Source: Candidatus Omnitrophota bacterium (GTDB lineage: Bacteria > Omnitrophota > Gorgyraeia > Gygaellales > Profunditerraquicolaceae). From it: a DNA stretch of 6,215 nucleotides. Positions 1-5,256 of the stretch are shown here, in pieces (within the stretch, counting starts at the first letter, position 1; the number at the start of each line of letters is the position of its first letter). Under the pieces are notes generated by a model. It had not been told where the DNA came from. It ran no database searches and was given only the letters and a program-made list of their open reading frames with translations. Location of the stretch: positions 1-6,215 of the forward strand of contig JAQUMS010000084.1 of NCBI GenBank assembly GCA_028717985.1, given 5' to 3'. A program made the position numbers and the translations under genes.

Positions 1-2
1 GA

Positions 3-635
3 TGGTTTAAAACCATGAAGACTGATGAAGCAGCCGCTATGCTTAATACTGCCGGCAAAGAGACTGCGATTAAAGTTTTGTCAGGTTTCGATACAAATAA
101 AGCGGTGGAAATTATGCTTAAGTTTGATGCAAATGTGCGGGCTTCCGTTGTAACCGGGATGTCCGAAGATACTGCTTCTCTGGCTGTGGTAACAGGATGG
201 TTTAAGACTATGAAGTCGGATGATGCGGCCGGGATACTTAATGTCGCAGGGAAAGATACTGCGGTTAAAGTTTTAAGCGGGCTTGATGTAAATAAAGCAG
301 TGGATATTATCGGAAAGGTTACTCCTGAGATTATGAATACGGTTATAGCCGATATGGCAGGTAATCAGGATACTCTAACGGTGGTTACGGGATGGTTTAA
401 AACTATGGCTCCCGCGAAAGCATCCGAGATATTAAATTCGGGCAGCAAGGAGGTTATTGAAAAAATTCTTTCCGGACTTGATGCTAATAAAGCAGTGGAT
501 ATTGTGCTTGGATTGTCCCAGGAGAACAGGCAGGCAGTTATTTCCGATATGGTGAGCAATCCGGATACGTTAAAGACTGCCGGGGAATGGCTCTCTAAGG
601 CGGATAAAGCAAAAGGAGTTGATTTACTTGCGCGG
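3..635 (+). repeat. In-frame 195-bp (65-residue) tandem repeat inside the large gene
   Basis: Three complete units begin at 15, 210 and 405, with the end of an earlier unit at 3-14 and a decayed fourth unit from 600 to about 635. The spacing is exactly 65 codons each time. Landmarks are WFKTM at each junction (EWLSKA at the last) and a conserved core: VLSGFDTNKAVEIM, VLSGLDVNKAVDII, ILSGLDANKAVDIV. Repeated short amphipathic helices with a Met-x-x-Asp-x-Ala-Ala pattern resemble MgtE-N/FliG superhelical repeats; this is a judgement by eye. DNA identity between units is only moderate, so the copies are old and kept by protein-level selection rather than being recent duplications. Confidence 0.85.
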
Positions 636-3185
636 CTGATAAGTGAAGACCCCGTTCTTTCCGGCACTGATAAAACAACCACACCCATGGCATTAAATCT
701 ATTCGTAAATGTATCCGACCCAAAACGGCAGAATGAATTGCTTAAAGGTGTAACGGACAAATTTAACACGATTAAGAATTCTCTCGTTTCCGAAAAAGAT
801 ACGGCAAAAAAAGAATCCATGCAAAAAACAGTGGATAATTTCGGGAAATATACCGAACAATGGAACGCGGTTAAAAAAGAAGCTTTTTTTCAACTCGCGG
901 CTAAAGAGGGTAACTCATACGAACTGACCGGCGACAAACTAACCAAAACTCAGCAGGTGTTCACCAAAACAAGCGAACTTTGGAAATCTCTGTTTGGTAA
1001 AGATTTTAGTTGGAGCCCGGAAAATGTCGTTGTTAAAGGCGTAGATTCTAAGATATTATCAGGGTCGGTTTTTGAAGATGTTACTTCGTTATACGACGCC
1101 AAAACCAATACCTTGTATGTAAAAGACGGCGTTGCGTCAATGCCGGATATCTGGCGTGAGCGGGAAAATGCGTTTTTGGTTCAGGCGGGTAATAATGCAG
1201 CCGCTGAGAAGAAGGAGATACAGATAAGGGAAAAGGCATTGCTGTTGATGACAGATCTTGGTATTGATCAGCAGAAATTGATTGATACCAGCACCAAAGA
1301 CGCTCAGGGAGTACGCAGTGTCCTTGAGGGAATAGATCATGTAGGATATGATTCGTTTAAAGCCGGAGTCAAGAACGTAGGCGTGGCGGCAATTACTTCT
1401 ATGATACTTGATAATCCTTCATATTTGGGAGCTTCTTTACTGGATATGGATAAGGCCGATAATGTTACGGCAGGTTTGCTCTGTACGATTATGGGGAGTA
1501 ATCCGGAAAATATTAATCCCGGAGTTGATAGTGCATATACCACGTTTTCCCGGCTTAATTCAGGCAGTCAGGCGGAAGTATTTAACGGAATAGTGGATTA
1601 TTATTATAAAGAACAGTCTGAAATAAAAGACTCCGCCCAAAAAACACAGCATGAAGAAAAAGGTTTGCTTCGCAGGATGGACGGAGTTGCCGCTTTTATG
1701 CAGAAATTTCAGAGTTCTTCCACGGTAACAGGTTATATCGCTAAAGGCGATGATGAACGGCTTATTAAAGTTGCTGATTTAGTGAAGCCCAATATCGCCA
1801 ATGGCATAATACAAAATGCCGCGAAAAACTACTCAAAGGATTTAGACGAACAGATCCAGAAAGAGGCGGATTTACTTTTAAAGGTAAAGGCGGAAAACAG
1901 TGGTGCGATATTCGGGTATTTCGACACTGCCACCCAGGACAAAATTGTTTCTCAGATAGGGATTCAAAAAACCTCTCCGATCATGGATGGTTATTATAAA
2001 GCTTCTCCGACCGGAGCCAATGCTTATATGGCCCGTATTAATTTGCAAACCGGCATAGATATTATGAGAGGAATGGATAAAGAAAATGTCAAAAAAATAT
2101 TTTCTTCATTCAGTGATAAGATAGCCGCGTCTTATATTGAAACTATGCTTACCGAAGATCAGCAGAGTAATTTGGTGGATGTGTATAACGGGAACCAGAA
2201 TCCCAAGGTCCTGGATGCAAGCGGTAATACGGTAGGCATGATAAGGACCGCGACAGTCGTGAGAGGCGAAAACAATCTTCCTACTGGAATTTCTTTATCC
2301 GATACCGAATTTTATCCGCTGGATTATCAGTCTTTGCAGGTAGAAAAATCACCTCAGGCTTCGGTAACGGGCAAAAAAGCGCCGGCAACGTTTAATGTCG
2401 TTTTGACCAACAATAAGGAAGTTTTGCGCCAGACCGCTGCAGATAAGAGGGCTTTCTCGGTGTATTCAGAATTGCTTCCGGATAAAGGCCGTTTTTACGA
2501 TCATGATTTTAAGGAAATAGTGAAAAACAGGATTATGGATACTCCTGATAAGAGGCCGTTGGCAATATTGGTCTTCGCTCAGTATGATAATAACGGCGCT
2601 ATATCAAATAAATCGGATATAATTTCTTCAGTTATTTCAAACGGATACAGAGTAATGTATTATAAGGCAGATACGGATGCCGATGCCATTAATTCGGTAA
2701 AATCAGCGGCGCAGGTTGGAACTTCTCGGGAACAAAGAGCTAATTTTATATGGTTTGAAGGGCATGGTAATCTGAGGTCTATCCGATGGGGCAACGGTTC
2801 CGGCGGGAGTGATTATTTTAACGCCGCGGATTATAATAATATGAAACAAATGGGGCCCAGCCTGGAAGATGGCGGGACCGTAGTTGTTAGTGCTTGTAAT
2901 GGCGCCCGTCGCCTGGATTATGACGGAACACTGTGTGAAAGTATGGCTGAATTGATTGCCGACGCTTTTTGGCAGCAGGCAGGGCATGTGTATGCTACCG
3001 ATCAGGAATCTATAAGTTTGAATCATCTGGAATTTTATAATGGCAGGGTTTCCGGAGTAGTATGGAATCTTCTTGATAATTGCGATTCAAGCGGAAGCCA
3101 TTGTCAAATTGTTGGGAATCCGCATAATTTTGATGTCTCGGTTAGAAATATGCCTAACCGGCTCACTCCGGCAACGAATATTTAA
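3..3185 (+). CDS. Very large repeat protein with C-terminal clan CD-like cysteine peptidase domain (5'-partial)
   Basis: The frame is open from the first base of the window to TAA at 3183-3185. The first ATG (15) is not the real start: codons 3-17 read WFKTM, a motif that recurs in frame at 198-212 and 393-407, so the protein continues upstream. Residues here count from that ATG. Residues 1-205 are 65-residue helical repeats resembling FliG/MgtE-N or armadillo-like folds (inference). Residues about 205-840 are mostly helical, Lys/Asp/Asn-rich and not recognised. From about 845, a beta-strand (LAILVFAQYD) opens an alpha/beta domain with FEGHGN (His917) and VVVSACNGA (Cys961), 44 residues apart. 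That is the His-Gly/Ala-Cys arrangement of clan CD peptidases (caspase, gingipain, CHAT type). Catalysis is inferred, not proven. Without the N-terminus, export cannot be judged. No clear terminator follows. The next gene has its own promoter. Confidence 0.9.
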   Translation, partial: WFKTMKTDEAAAMLNTAGKETAIKVLSGFDTNKAVEIMLKFDANVRASVVTGMSEDTASLAVVTGWFKTMKSDDAAGILNVAGKDTAVKVLSGLDVNKAVDIIGKVTPEIMNTVIADMAGNQDTLTVVTGWFKTMAPAKASEILNSGSKEVIEKILSGLDANKAVDIVLGLSQENRQAVISDMVSNPDTLKTAGEWLSKADKAKGVDLLARLISEDPVLSGTDKTTTPMALNLFVNVSDPKRQNELLKGVTDKFNTIKNSLVSEKDTAKKESMQKTVDNFGKYTEQWNAVKKEAFFQLAAKEGNSYELTGDKLTKTQQVFTKTSELWKSLFGKDFSWSPENVVVKGVDSKILSGSVFEDVTSLYDAKTNTLYVKDGVASMPDIWRERENAFLVQAGNNAAAEKKEIQIREKALLLMTDLGIDQQKLIDTSTKDAQGVRSVLEGIDHVGYDSFKAGVKNVGVAAITSMILDNPSYLGASLLDMDKADNVTAGLLCTIMGSNPENINPGVDSAYTTFSRLNSGSQAEVFNGIVDYYYKEQSEIKDSAQKTQHEEKGLLRRMDGVAAFMQKFQSSSTVTGYIAKGDDERLIKVADLVKPNIANGIIQNAAKNYSKDLDEQIQKEADLLLKVKAENSGAIFGYFDTATQDKIVSQIGIQKTSPIMDGYYKASPTGANAYMARINLQTGIDIMRGMDKENVKKIFSSFSDKIAASYIETMLTEDQQSNLVDVYNGNQNPKVLDASGNTVGMIRTATVVRGENNLPTGISLSDTEFYPLDYQSLQVEKSPQASVTGKKAPATFNVVLTNNKEVLRQTAADKRAFSVYSELLPDKGRFYDHDFKEIVKNRIMDTPDKRPLAILVFAQYDNNGAISNKSDIISSVISNGYRVMYYKADTDADAINSVKSAAQVGTSREQRANFIWFEGHGNLRSIRWGNGSGGSDYFNAADYNNMKQMGPSLEDGGTVVVSACNGARRLDYDGTLCESMAELIADAFWQQAGHVYATDQESISLNHLEFYNGRVSGVVWNLLDNCDSSGSHCQIVGNPHNFDVSVRNMPNRLTPATNI

Positions 3186-3221
3186 TAAGATGAGAATGTT
3201 TCAACTTTGCACATTTCTTTA

Positions 3222-3250
3222 TTGAAACCCTCGTATTTCAGCAGTACAAT
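3222..3250 (+). promoter_or_regulatory. Sigma-70-type promoter for the pseudopilin gene
   Basis: TTGAAA (3222-3227) and TACAAT (3245-3250) are separated by exactly 17 bases, each one mismatch from the consensus boxes. The predicted start is near 3257, giving an untranslated leader of about 90 bases before the ATG at 3346. The -35 box lies in one arm of a 7-bp inverted repeat (GTTTCAA 3198-3204 / TTGAAAC 3222-3228). The -10 box lies in a second dyad. Confidence 0.6.
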
Positions 3251-3271
3251 ATACACGAAAATATATTGTGC
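3244..3271. promoter_or_regulatory. Dyad overlapping the -10 box and start site (candidate operator)
   Basis: ACAATATA (3246-3253) and TATATTGT (3262-3269) form a perfect 8-bp inverted repeat around an 8-base centre. One T-G mismatch followed by a G-C pair extends it to 3244/3271. The left arm contains most of the -10 hexamer and the centre spans the predicted transcription start, a typical place for a repressor to bind as a dimer. A short hairpin at the 5' end of the transcript is an alternative. No regulator gene is present in the window. Confidence 0.35.
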
Positions 3272-3345
3272 CGGTAATTTTCAAGAAGAGAATTTATTTA
3301 TTGAATAAAGTTGTTATTTTTAAGTGATTTTTAGGGGATAAAATT

Positions 3346-3921
3346 ATGAAAAAGACTGTTTGGGGTTTTACCTTGATAGAGCTTATAGTGGTGATTGCTA
3401 TAATTGCGGTTCTGGCGGCTATAATTGCGCCGAACGCGTTTAAGGCCATTGAAAAAAGCAAGCTTGCCAAGACAACCCAGGATCTAAAATCAATTAAAAC
3501 CGCGGTTATCGCCCTTTATAGCGATACTGGCCGATTTCCGAACGGCTGTCCGGCGTTCTCCGTGCAAAATCCCGAAGTTTATTTTAATACTGCTCGGGCA
3601 GGATTGATTTCCCGTCCACCGGTGGGAGTTGTTGAAGGCTCATGCCAATGGACACAGTCTGATGTTGATAAATGGGATGGGCCATATCTGGACAGTAACA
3701 AAGTGGAAGATTTTTGGCATACCGCGTATATGTATGATCCTGATTATGCTTTTTGCGCGAGCGGCGCTTCCAGTTGCGGGACCAGTTTATCCGTTTATAC
3801 CGAATGTTCCGCTTCATGCGGTGGAGTATTTAATTGTTCTCCCCCGGTTATTGTTTCTTTTGGTCCGGATAAGGCCGAATATACCTGCGATGATGTTATT
3901 GTGAAGATGATGCTTAATTAA
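3346..3921 (+). CDS. Type II secretion GspG-like major pseudopilin, Cys-rich
   Basis: A 191-residue protein with a textbook class III prepilin N-terminus: MKKTVWG then FTLIEL, with cleavage expected after Gly7 and Glu12 as the invariant Glu5 of the mature protein. A hydrophobic helix runs to about residue 29. AGGGGA (3333-3338) lies 7 bases before the ATG. The body follows the GspG plan: DLKSIKTAVIALYSDTGRFP helix region, a WDGPYL segment (110-115), YMYDPDY (128-134), and a C-terminal SFGPDKAEYTCDDV (171-184) that matches the position of the GspG calcium-binding loop. Family members assemble into the inner-membrane pseudopilus that drives secretion, or into type IV-like pili. Eight cysteines (68, 100, 137, 144, 154, 158, 164, 181) form an even set, suggesting up to four disulfides; GspG proteins usually lack these. 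No other secretion genes are adjacent, so this may be an orphan pseudopilin or adhesin-like pilin. Confidence 0.88.
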   Translation: MKKTVWGFTLIELIVVIAIIAVLAAIIAPNAFKAIEKSKLAKTTQDLKSIKTAVIALYSDTGRFPNGCPAFSVQNPEVYFNTARAGLISRPPVGVVEGSCQWTQSDVDKWDGPYLDSNKVEDFWHTAYMYDPDYAFCASGASSCGTSLSVYTECSASCGGVFNCSPPVIVSFGPDKAEYTCDDVIVKMMLN

Positions 3922-3970
3922 TCAAGGGATAAATAGCGGCACCGTAGCGCCCGTAGCACAGTCATTTCTT

Positions 3971-3999
3971 TTGCCTTCCCTATTAAATTCTGCTATAAT
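3971..3999 (+). promoter_or_regulatory. Extended -10 promoter upstream of the small membrane protein
   Basis: TGCTATAAT (3991-3999) is a perfect TATAAT with an upstream TG extension. TTGCCT (3971-3976) lies 17 bases before the -10 hexamer and matches the first three bases of the -35 consensus. Transcription would start near 4006, leaving a leader of about 115 bases before the ATG at 4123. The rest of 3922-4122 shows no convincing terminator for the pilin gene and no clear gene. Confidence 0.5.
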
Positions 4000-4122
4000 T
4001 TAACCTGCCTATGAAACTTCTCGCCAGATGTTTTTTCAGCATTACAGGCTTAGCAATGAATAATTTATGGAATTTTGATTGCTAGTTGTTAAAAGAGTAG
4101 AATAGTAAACAAAGGAGGCATC

Positions 4123-4362
4123 ATGGGGTTATCTGTTGCTGAATTTTTAAAAATTATACTGCTTTGGGTTGATGCGCTGGTGTTGATGGTCGGTATCGTT
4201 TTACTTACTCTTTCCGCCGAAGCGTACGCTAAATTGGAAAATCATTTGAAATCGAATGTCGAGAGTTTTAATAAATGGATGTTGACCAAAAAGAATCTCG
4301 TAGCAGCAATTTTTATTGTTTATGCTATTTTATCATTCCTGATTTTGTTTAAATTTCAATAA
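4123..4362 (+). CDS. Small two-helix membrane protein of unknown function
   Basis: A 79-residue protein preceded by a very strong Shine-Dalgarno site (AAAGGAGG, 4111-4118) only 4 bases before the ATG. Two hydrophobic segments are visible, at about residues 9-30 and 58-77, joined by a charged linker (about 31-57) rich in Lys, Asn and Glu. By the positive-inside rule the linker should be cytoplasmic, with both termini outside. There is no lipobox, enzyme motif or recognised family. It has its own candidate promoter and no close downstream partner gene, and the tRNA-Ser lies 106 bases after the stop. The protein is probably real given the ribosome site and the clean hydrophobic pattern. Its job is unknown. 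Confidence 0.75.
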   Translation: MGLSVAEFLKIILLWVDALVLMVGIVLLTLSAEAYAKLENHLKSNVESFNKWMLTKKNLVAAIFIVYAILSFLILFKFQ

Positions 4363-4397
4363 TAGGCAGCGTAAAGCGGTTTAAATCTTACCATCCC

Positions 4398-4441
4398 CAC
4401 CTCGTAGGTGGTGCAAACAAATCTGCACCACCTACGAGGTG
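4398..4441. repeat. 18-bp perfect palindrome (cruciform or long hairpin)
   Basis: CACCTCGTAGGTGGTGCA (4398-4415) is followed, after an 8-base loop AACAAATC, by its exact reverse complement (4424-4441). Each arm also folds on itself (CACCT-CGT-AGGTG), so a cruciform with branched tips is possible. It lies between the small membrane-protein gene and the tRNA. There is no T-tract on either side, so it is not a standard intrinsic terminator. A dispersed palindromic element, or a hairpin protecting the upstream mRNA end, is possible. Confidence 0.9.
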
Positions 4442-4468
4442 AAGACCTAAGAGTTATGAGTTGAAATT

Positions 4469-4556
4469 GGAGAGGTACCGAAGTGGTCATAACGGGCCGC
4501 TCTCGAAAAGCGGTTGGGGCGTAAGTCTCACGAGAGTTCGAATCTCTCCCTCTCCG
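4469..4556 (+). tRNA. tRNA-Ser, anticodon CGA
   Basis: A full class II cloverleaf can be drawn. The acceptor stem GGAGAGG (4469-4475) pairs perfectly with CCTCTCC (4549-4555), with discriminator G4556. The D stem CCG/CGG is 4478-4480 and 4493-4495. The anticodon stem CCGCT/AGCGG (4497-4501, 4509-4513) carries loop CTCGAAA, giving anticodon CGA at 4504-4506, which reads UCG. The long variable arm (4514-4531) has a wobble-rich stem closed by a GTAA tetraloop, diagnostic for serine. The T arm GAGAG/CTCTC holds TTCGAAT (4537-4543). No CCA is encoded; the gene runs straight into T6. No clear promoter is visible just upstream. Confidence 0.96.
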
Positions 4557-4562
4557 TTTTTT
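4532..4562 (+). terminator. Possible terminator formed by the tRNA 3' half and a T6 tract
   Basis: The T-arm and acceptor of tRNA-Ser end directly at TTTTTT (4557-4562). tRNA folding followed by a U-run can end transcription, though this is not a dedicated hairpin. The T-run is also part of a 14-bp inverted repeat with the adjacent repeat array. Confidence 0.3.
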
Positions 4563-4989
4563 CTTCCTTAAACGAAAAACAATTAACCAGAAATGGGGAT
4601 TGTTTTTCGTAACATCAGGAGAAGAAAAAACGGACCCCAAGAGTGCTCCGCACGAAGGGGGTCAGATGAATAAAAAAATGTCTGATTCAGCAAGATTAGG
4701 CTGAACCTAAATCTGATAGATAGCTTCCTTAAGCGAAAAACAATTAACCAGAAATGGAAATTGTTTTTCGCAATATCAAGAGAAGAAAAAACGGACCCCA
4801 AGAGTGCTCCGCACGAAGGGGGTCAGATGAATAAAAAAAAGTCTGATTCAGCAAGATTAGGCTGAACCTAAATCTGATAGACAGCTTCCTTAAACGAAAA
4901 ACAATTAACCAGAAATGGGGATTGTTTTTCGTAACATCAGGAGAAGAAAAAACGGACCCCAAGAGTGCTCCGCACGAAGGGGGTCAGAT
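4563..4989. repeat. Tandem array, 161-bp unit, 2.65 copies, rich in hairpins
   Basis: Units start at 4563, 4724 and 4885, with an exact 161-base period. The third unit stops after 105 bases (4989). Copies 1 and 3 are identical over those 105 bases; copy 2 differs at a handful of sites. Each full unit holds three palindromic blocks. Block I is a 12-bp stem (4572-4583 with 4599-4610 in copy 1). Block II is GACCCC...GGGGTC (4633-4638, 4658-4663) enclosing GTGC-TCC-GCAC with a symmetric purine internal loop AAGA/GAAG. Block III has competing stems TTCAGC/GCTGAA (4686-4691, 4700-4705) and GATTAGG/CCTAAATC (4694-4700, 4706-4713). The array begins 7 bases after the tRNA end. Minus-strand open frames through it are by-products of the repeat. 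It could be a MITE/REP-like element array or a repeated structured RNA; no transposase gene is present. Confidence 0.92.
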
Positions 4990-5027
4990 AATTAGTTTAG
5001 AGTAATGTGTTTTTGTAAAGGTCATAT

Positions 5028-5168
5028 ATGAATTATTACCGATACCGTGGGGGTTTCGGTTTTTCTTTGCCGCTTAAGGCCGGGTGCAAGCCGAAGATGC
5101 ATTGGCGGACTATAATTACTGGAGTTAATTCCTGCCTACCGGCAGGCAGGCGCCCAAACAACTTATGA
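5028..5168 (+). CDS. Possible 46-residue basic small protein (uncertain)
   Basis: An ATG at 5028 follows AAAGG (5017-5021) at a good 6-base distance and stays open to TGA at 5166-5168. The product starts MNYYRYRGGFGFSLPLKAG and is rich in Arg, Gly and Tyr, with two cysteines. It resembles no family I know. It runs across a terminator-like hairpin, a -10-like box and the first half of a conserved leader element, which argues against a real gene. It is listed because the start signal is good and nothing else explains 4990-5110. Confidence 0.2.
   Translation: MNYYRYRGGFGFSLPLKAGCKPKMHWRTIITGVNSCLPAGRRPNNL
5038..5064 (+). terminator. Weak candidate intrinsic terminator after the repeat array
   Basis: ACCGA (5038-5042) pairs with TCGGT (5056-5060) across a 13-base loop and is followed by TTTT (5061-5064). 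The stem is only 5 bp, so efficiency is doubtful. It could close off transcripts from the tRNA/repeat side before the downstream leader. Confidence 0.28.
5111..5116 (+). promoter_or_regulatory. -10-like TATAAT ahead of the structured leader
   Basis: A perfect TATAAT lies here, but no -35 hexamer is visible at 16-18 bases upstream and there is no TG extension. Transcription would start near 5122, almost exactly at the first base of the first 79-bp element. The DUF4412 gene would then have a leader of about 220 bases. Confidence 0.28.
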
Positions 5169-5199
5169 TCGTAAACTCCATAAGTTGTGGGCTCATTAA
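5121..5199 (+). repeat. 79-bp structured element, copy 1, in the leader of the DUF4412 gene
   Basis: It begins GGAGTTAATTC and ends GCTCATTAA, both nearly shared with a second copy at 5257. The core is a 10-bp perfect stem, ACAACTTATG (5158-5167) with CATAAGTTGT (5179-5188), around an 11-base loop. GCCC (5152-5155) and GGGC (5189-5192) can extend the stem past a two-base bulge. The middle part is unlike copy 2 and contains a separate palindrome (5131-5150). Confidence 0.75.
5131..5150. repeat. Short GC-rich palindrome CCTGCC-TACC-GGCAGG
   Basis: CCTGCC (5131-5136) and GGCAGG (5141-5146) flank a four-base loop, followed by a partial extra copy CAGG. Similar CCTGCC/GGCAGG hairpins occur as dispersed repeats in some uncultured bacterial genomes, as far as I recall. 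It occupies the variable middle of the first 79-bp element and may be an insertion-like replacement there. Confidence 0.6.
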
Positions 5200-5218
5200 A
5201 AATATCCCTTGCTTAAAC

Positions 5219-5249
5219 ATCCTAAAAATCTCTACGATATTTTTAGGAT
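5219..5249 (+). promoter_or_regulatory. 11-bp hairpin between the two 79-bp elements
   Basis: ATCCTAAAAAT (5219-5229) pairs perfectly with ATTTTTAGGAT (5239-5249) around a 9-base loop. GCTT (5211-5214) and AAGC (5249-5252 region, just after the arm) can lengthen it past a four-base bulge. The right arm can instead pair with TAAAAATAT at 5197-5205 (9 bp with 5237-5245), so two exclusive folds exist. Confidence 0.6.
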
Positions 5250-5256
5250 AAGCTAC

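Noticed and set aside
15..17. ATG at 15 as the start of the large gene
   Set aside because: The codons just before it encode the WFKT of a repeat junction, and no ribosome site is visible; the gene continues upstream of the window.
365..820. 151-codon minus-strand open frame
   Set aside because: It lies opposite the strongly supported repeat-protein frame, with no ribosome site and no recognisable protein features.
3629..3904. 91-codon + strand frame inside the pilin gene
   Set aside because: It is a shadow in another frame of a clear pseudopilin with its own ribosome site.
4011..4085. 24-codon frame (MKLLARCFF...) just after the extended -10 promoter
   Set aside because: There is no Shine-Dalgarno site before its ATG and the start falls only about 5 bases after the predicted transcription start. 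A leaderless peptide cannot be excluded, but support is too thin.
4532..4556. tRNA-Ser 3' end as a phage or island attachment site
   Set aside because: No second copy of the T-arm/acceptor sequence and no integrase gene occur in the window. The shared 14 bases are inverted and centred on the T-tract, which does not fit a usual direct-repeat att pair.
4356..4962. Three minus-strand open frames of 72-94 residues with near-identical sequences (MGSVFSS...)
   Set aside because: They are read-throughs of the 161-bp repeats and, in one case, of the tRNA and palindrome. Starts and stops recur at the repeat period, and there is no ribosome site or protein-like pattern.
4563..4989. CRISPR array
   Set aside because: The period is 161 bp, the whole unit is conserved with no variable spacers, and no cas genes are present.
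5066..5110. Riboswitch-like stretch with GGCCGGGTGCAAGCC, slightly reminiscent of cobalamin riboswitch motifs
   Set aside because: The similarity is limited to a few bases. The conserved B12 box and expected stem order are not visible. Only short nested pairings (CCGC/GCGG, GTGCA/TGCAT) can be drawn.
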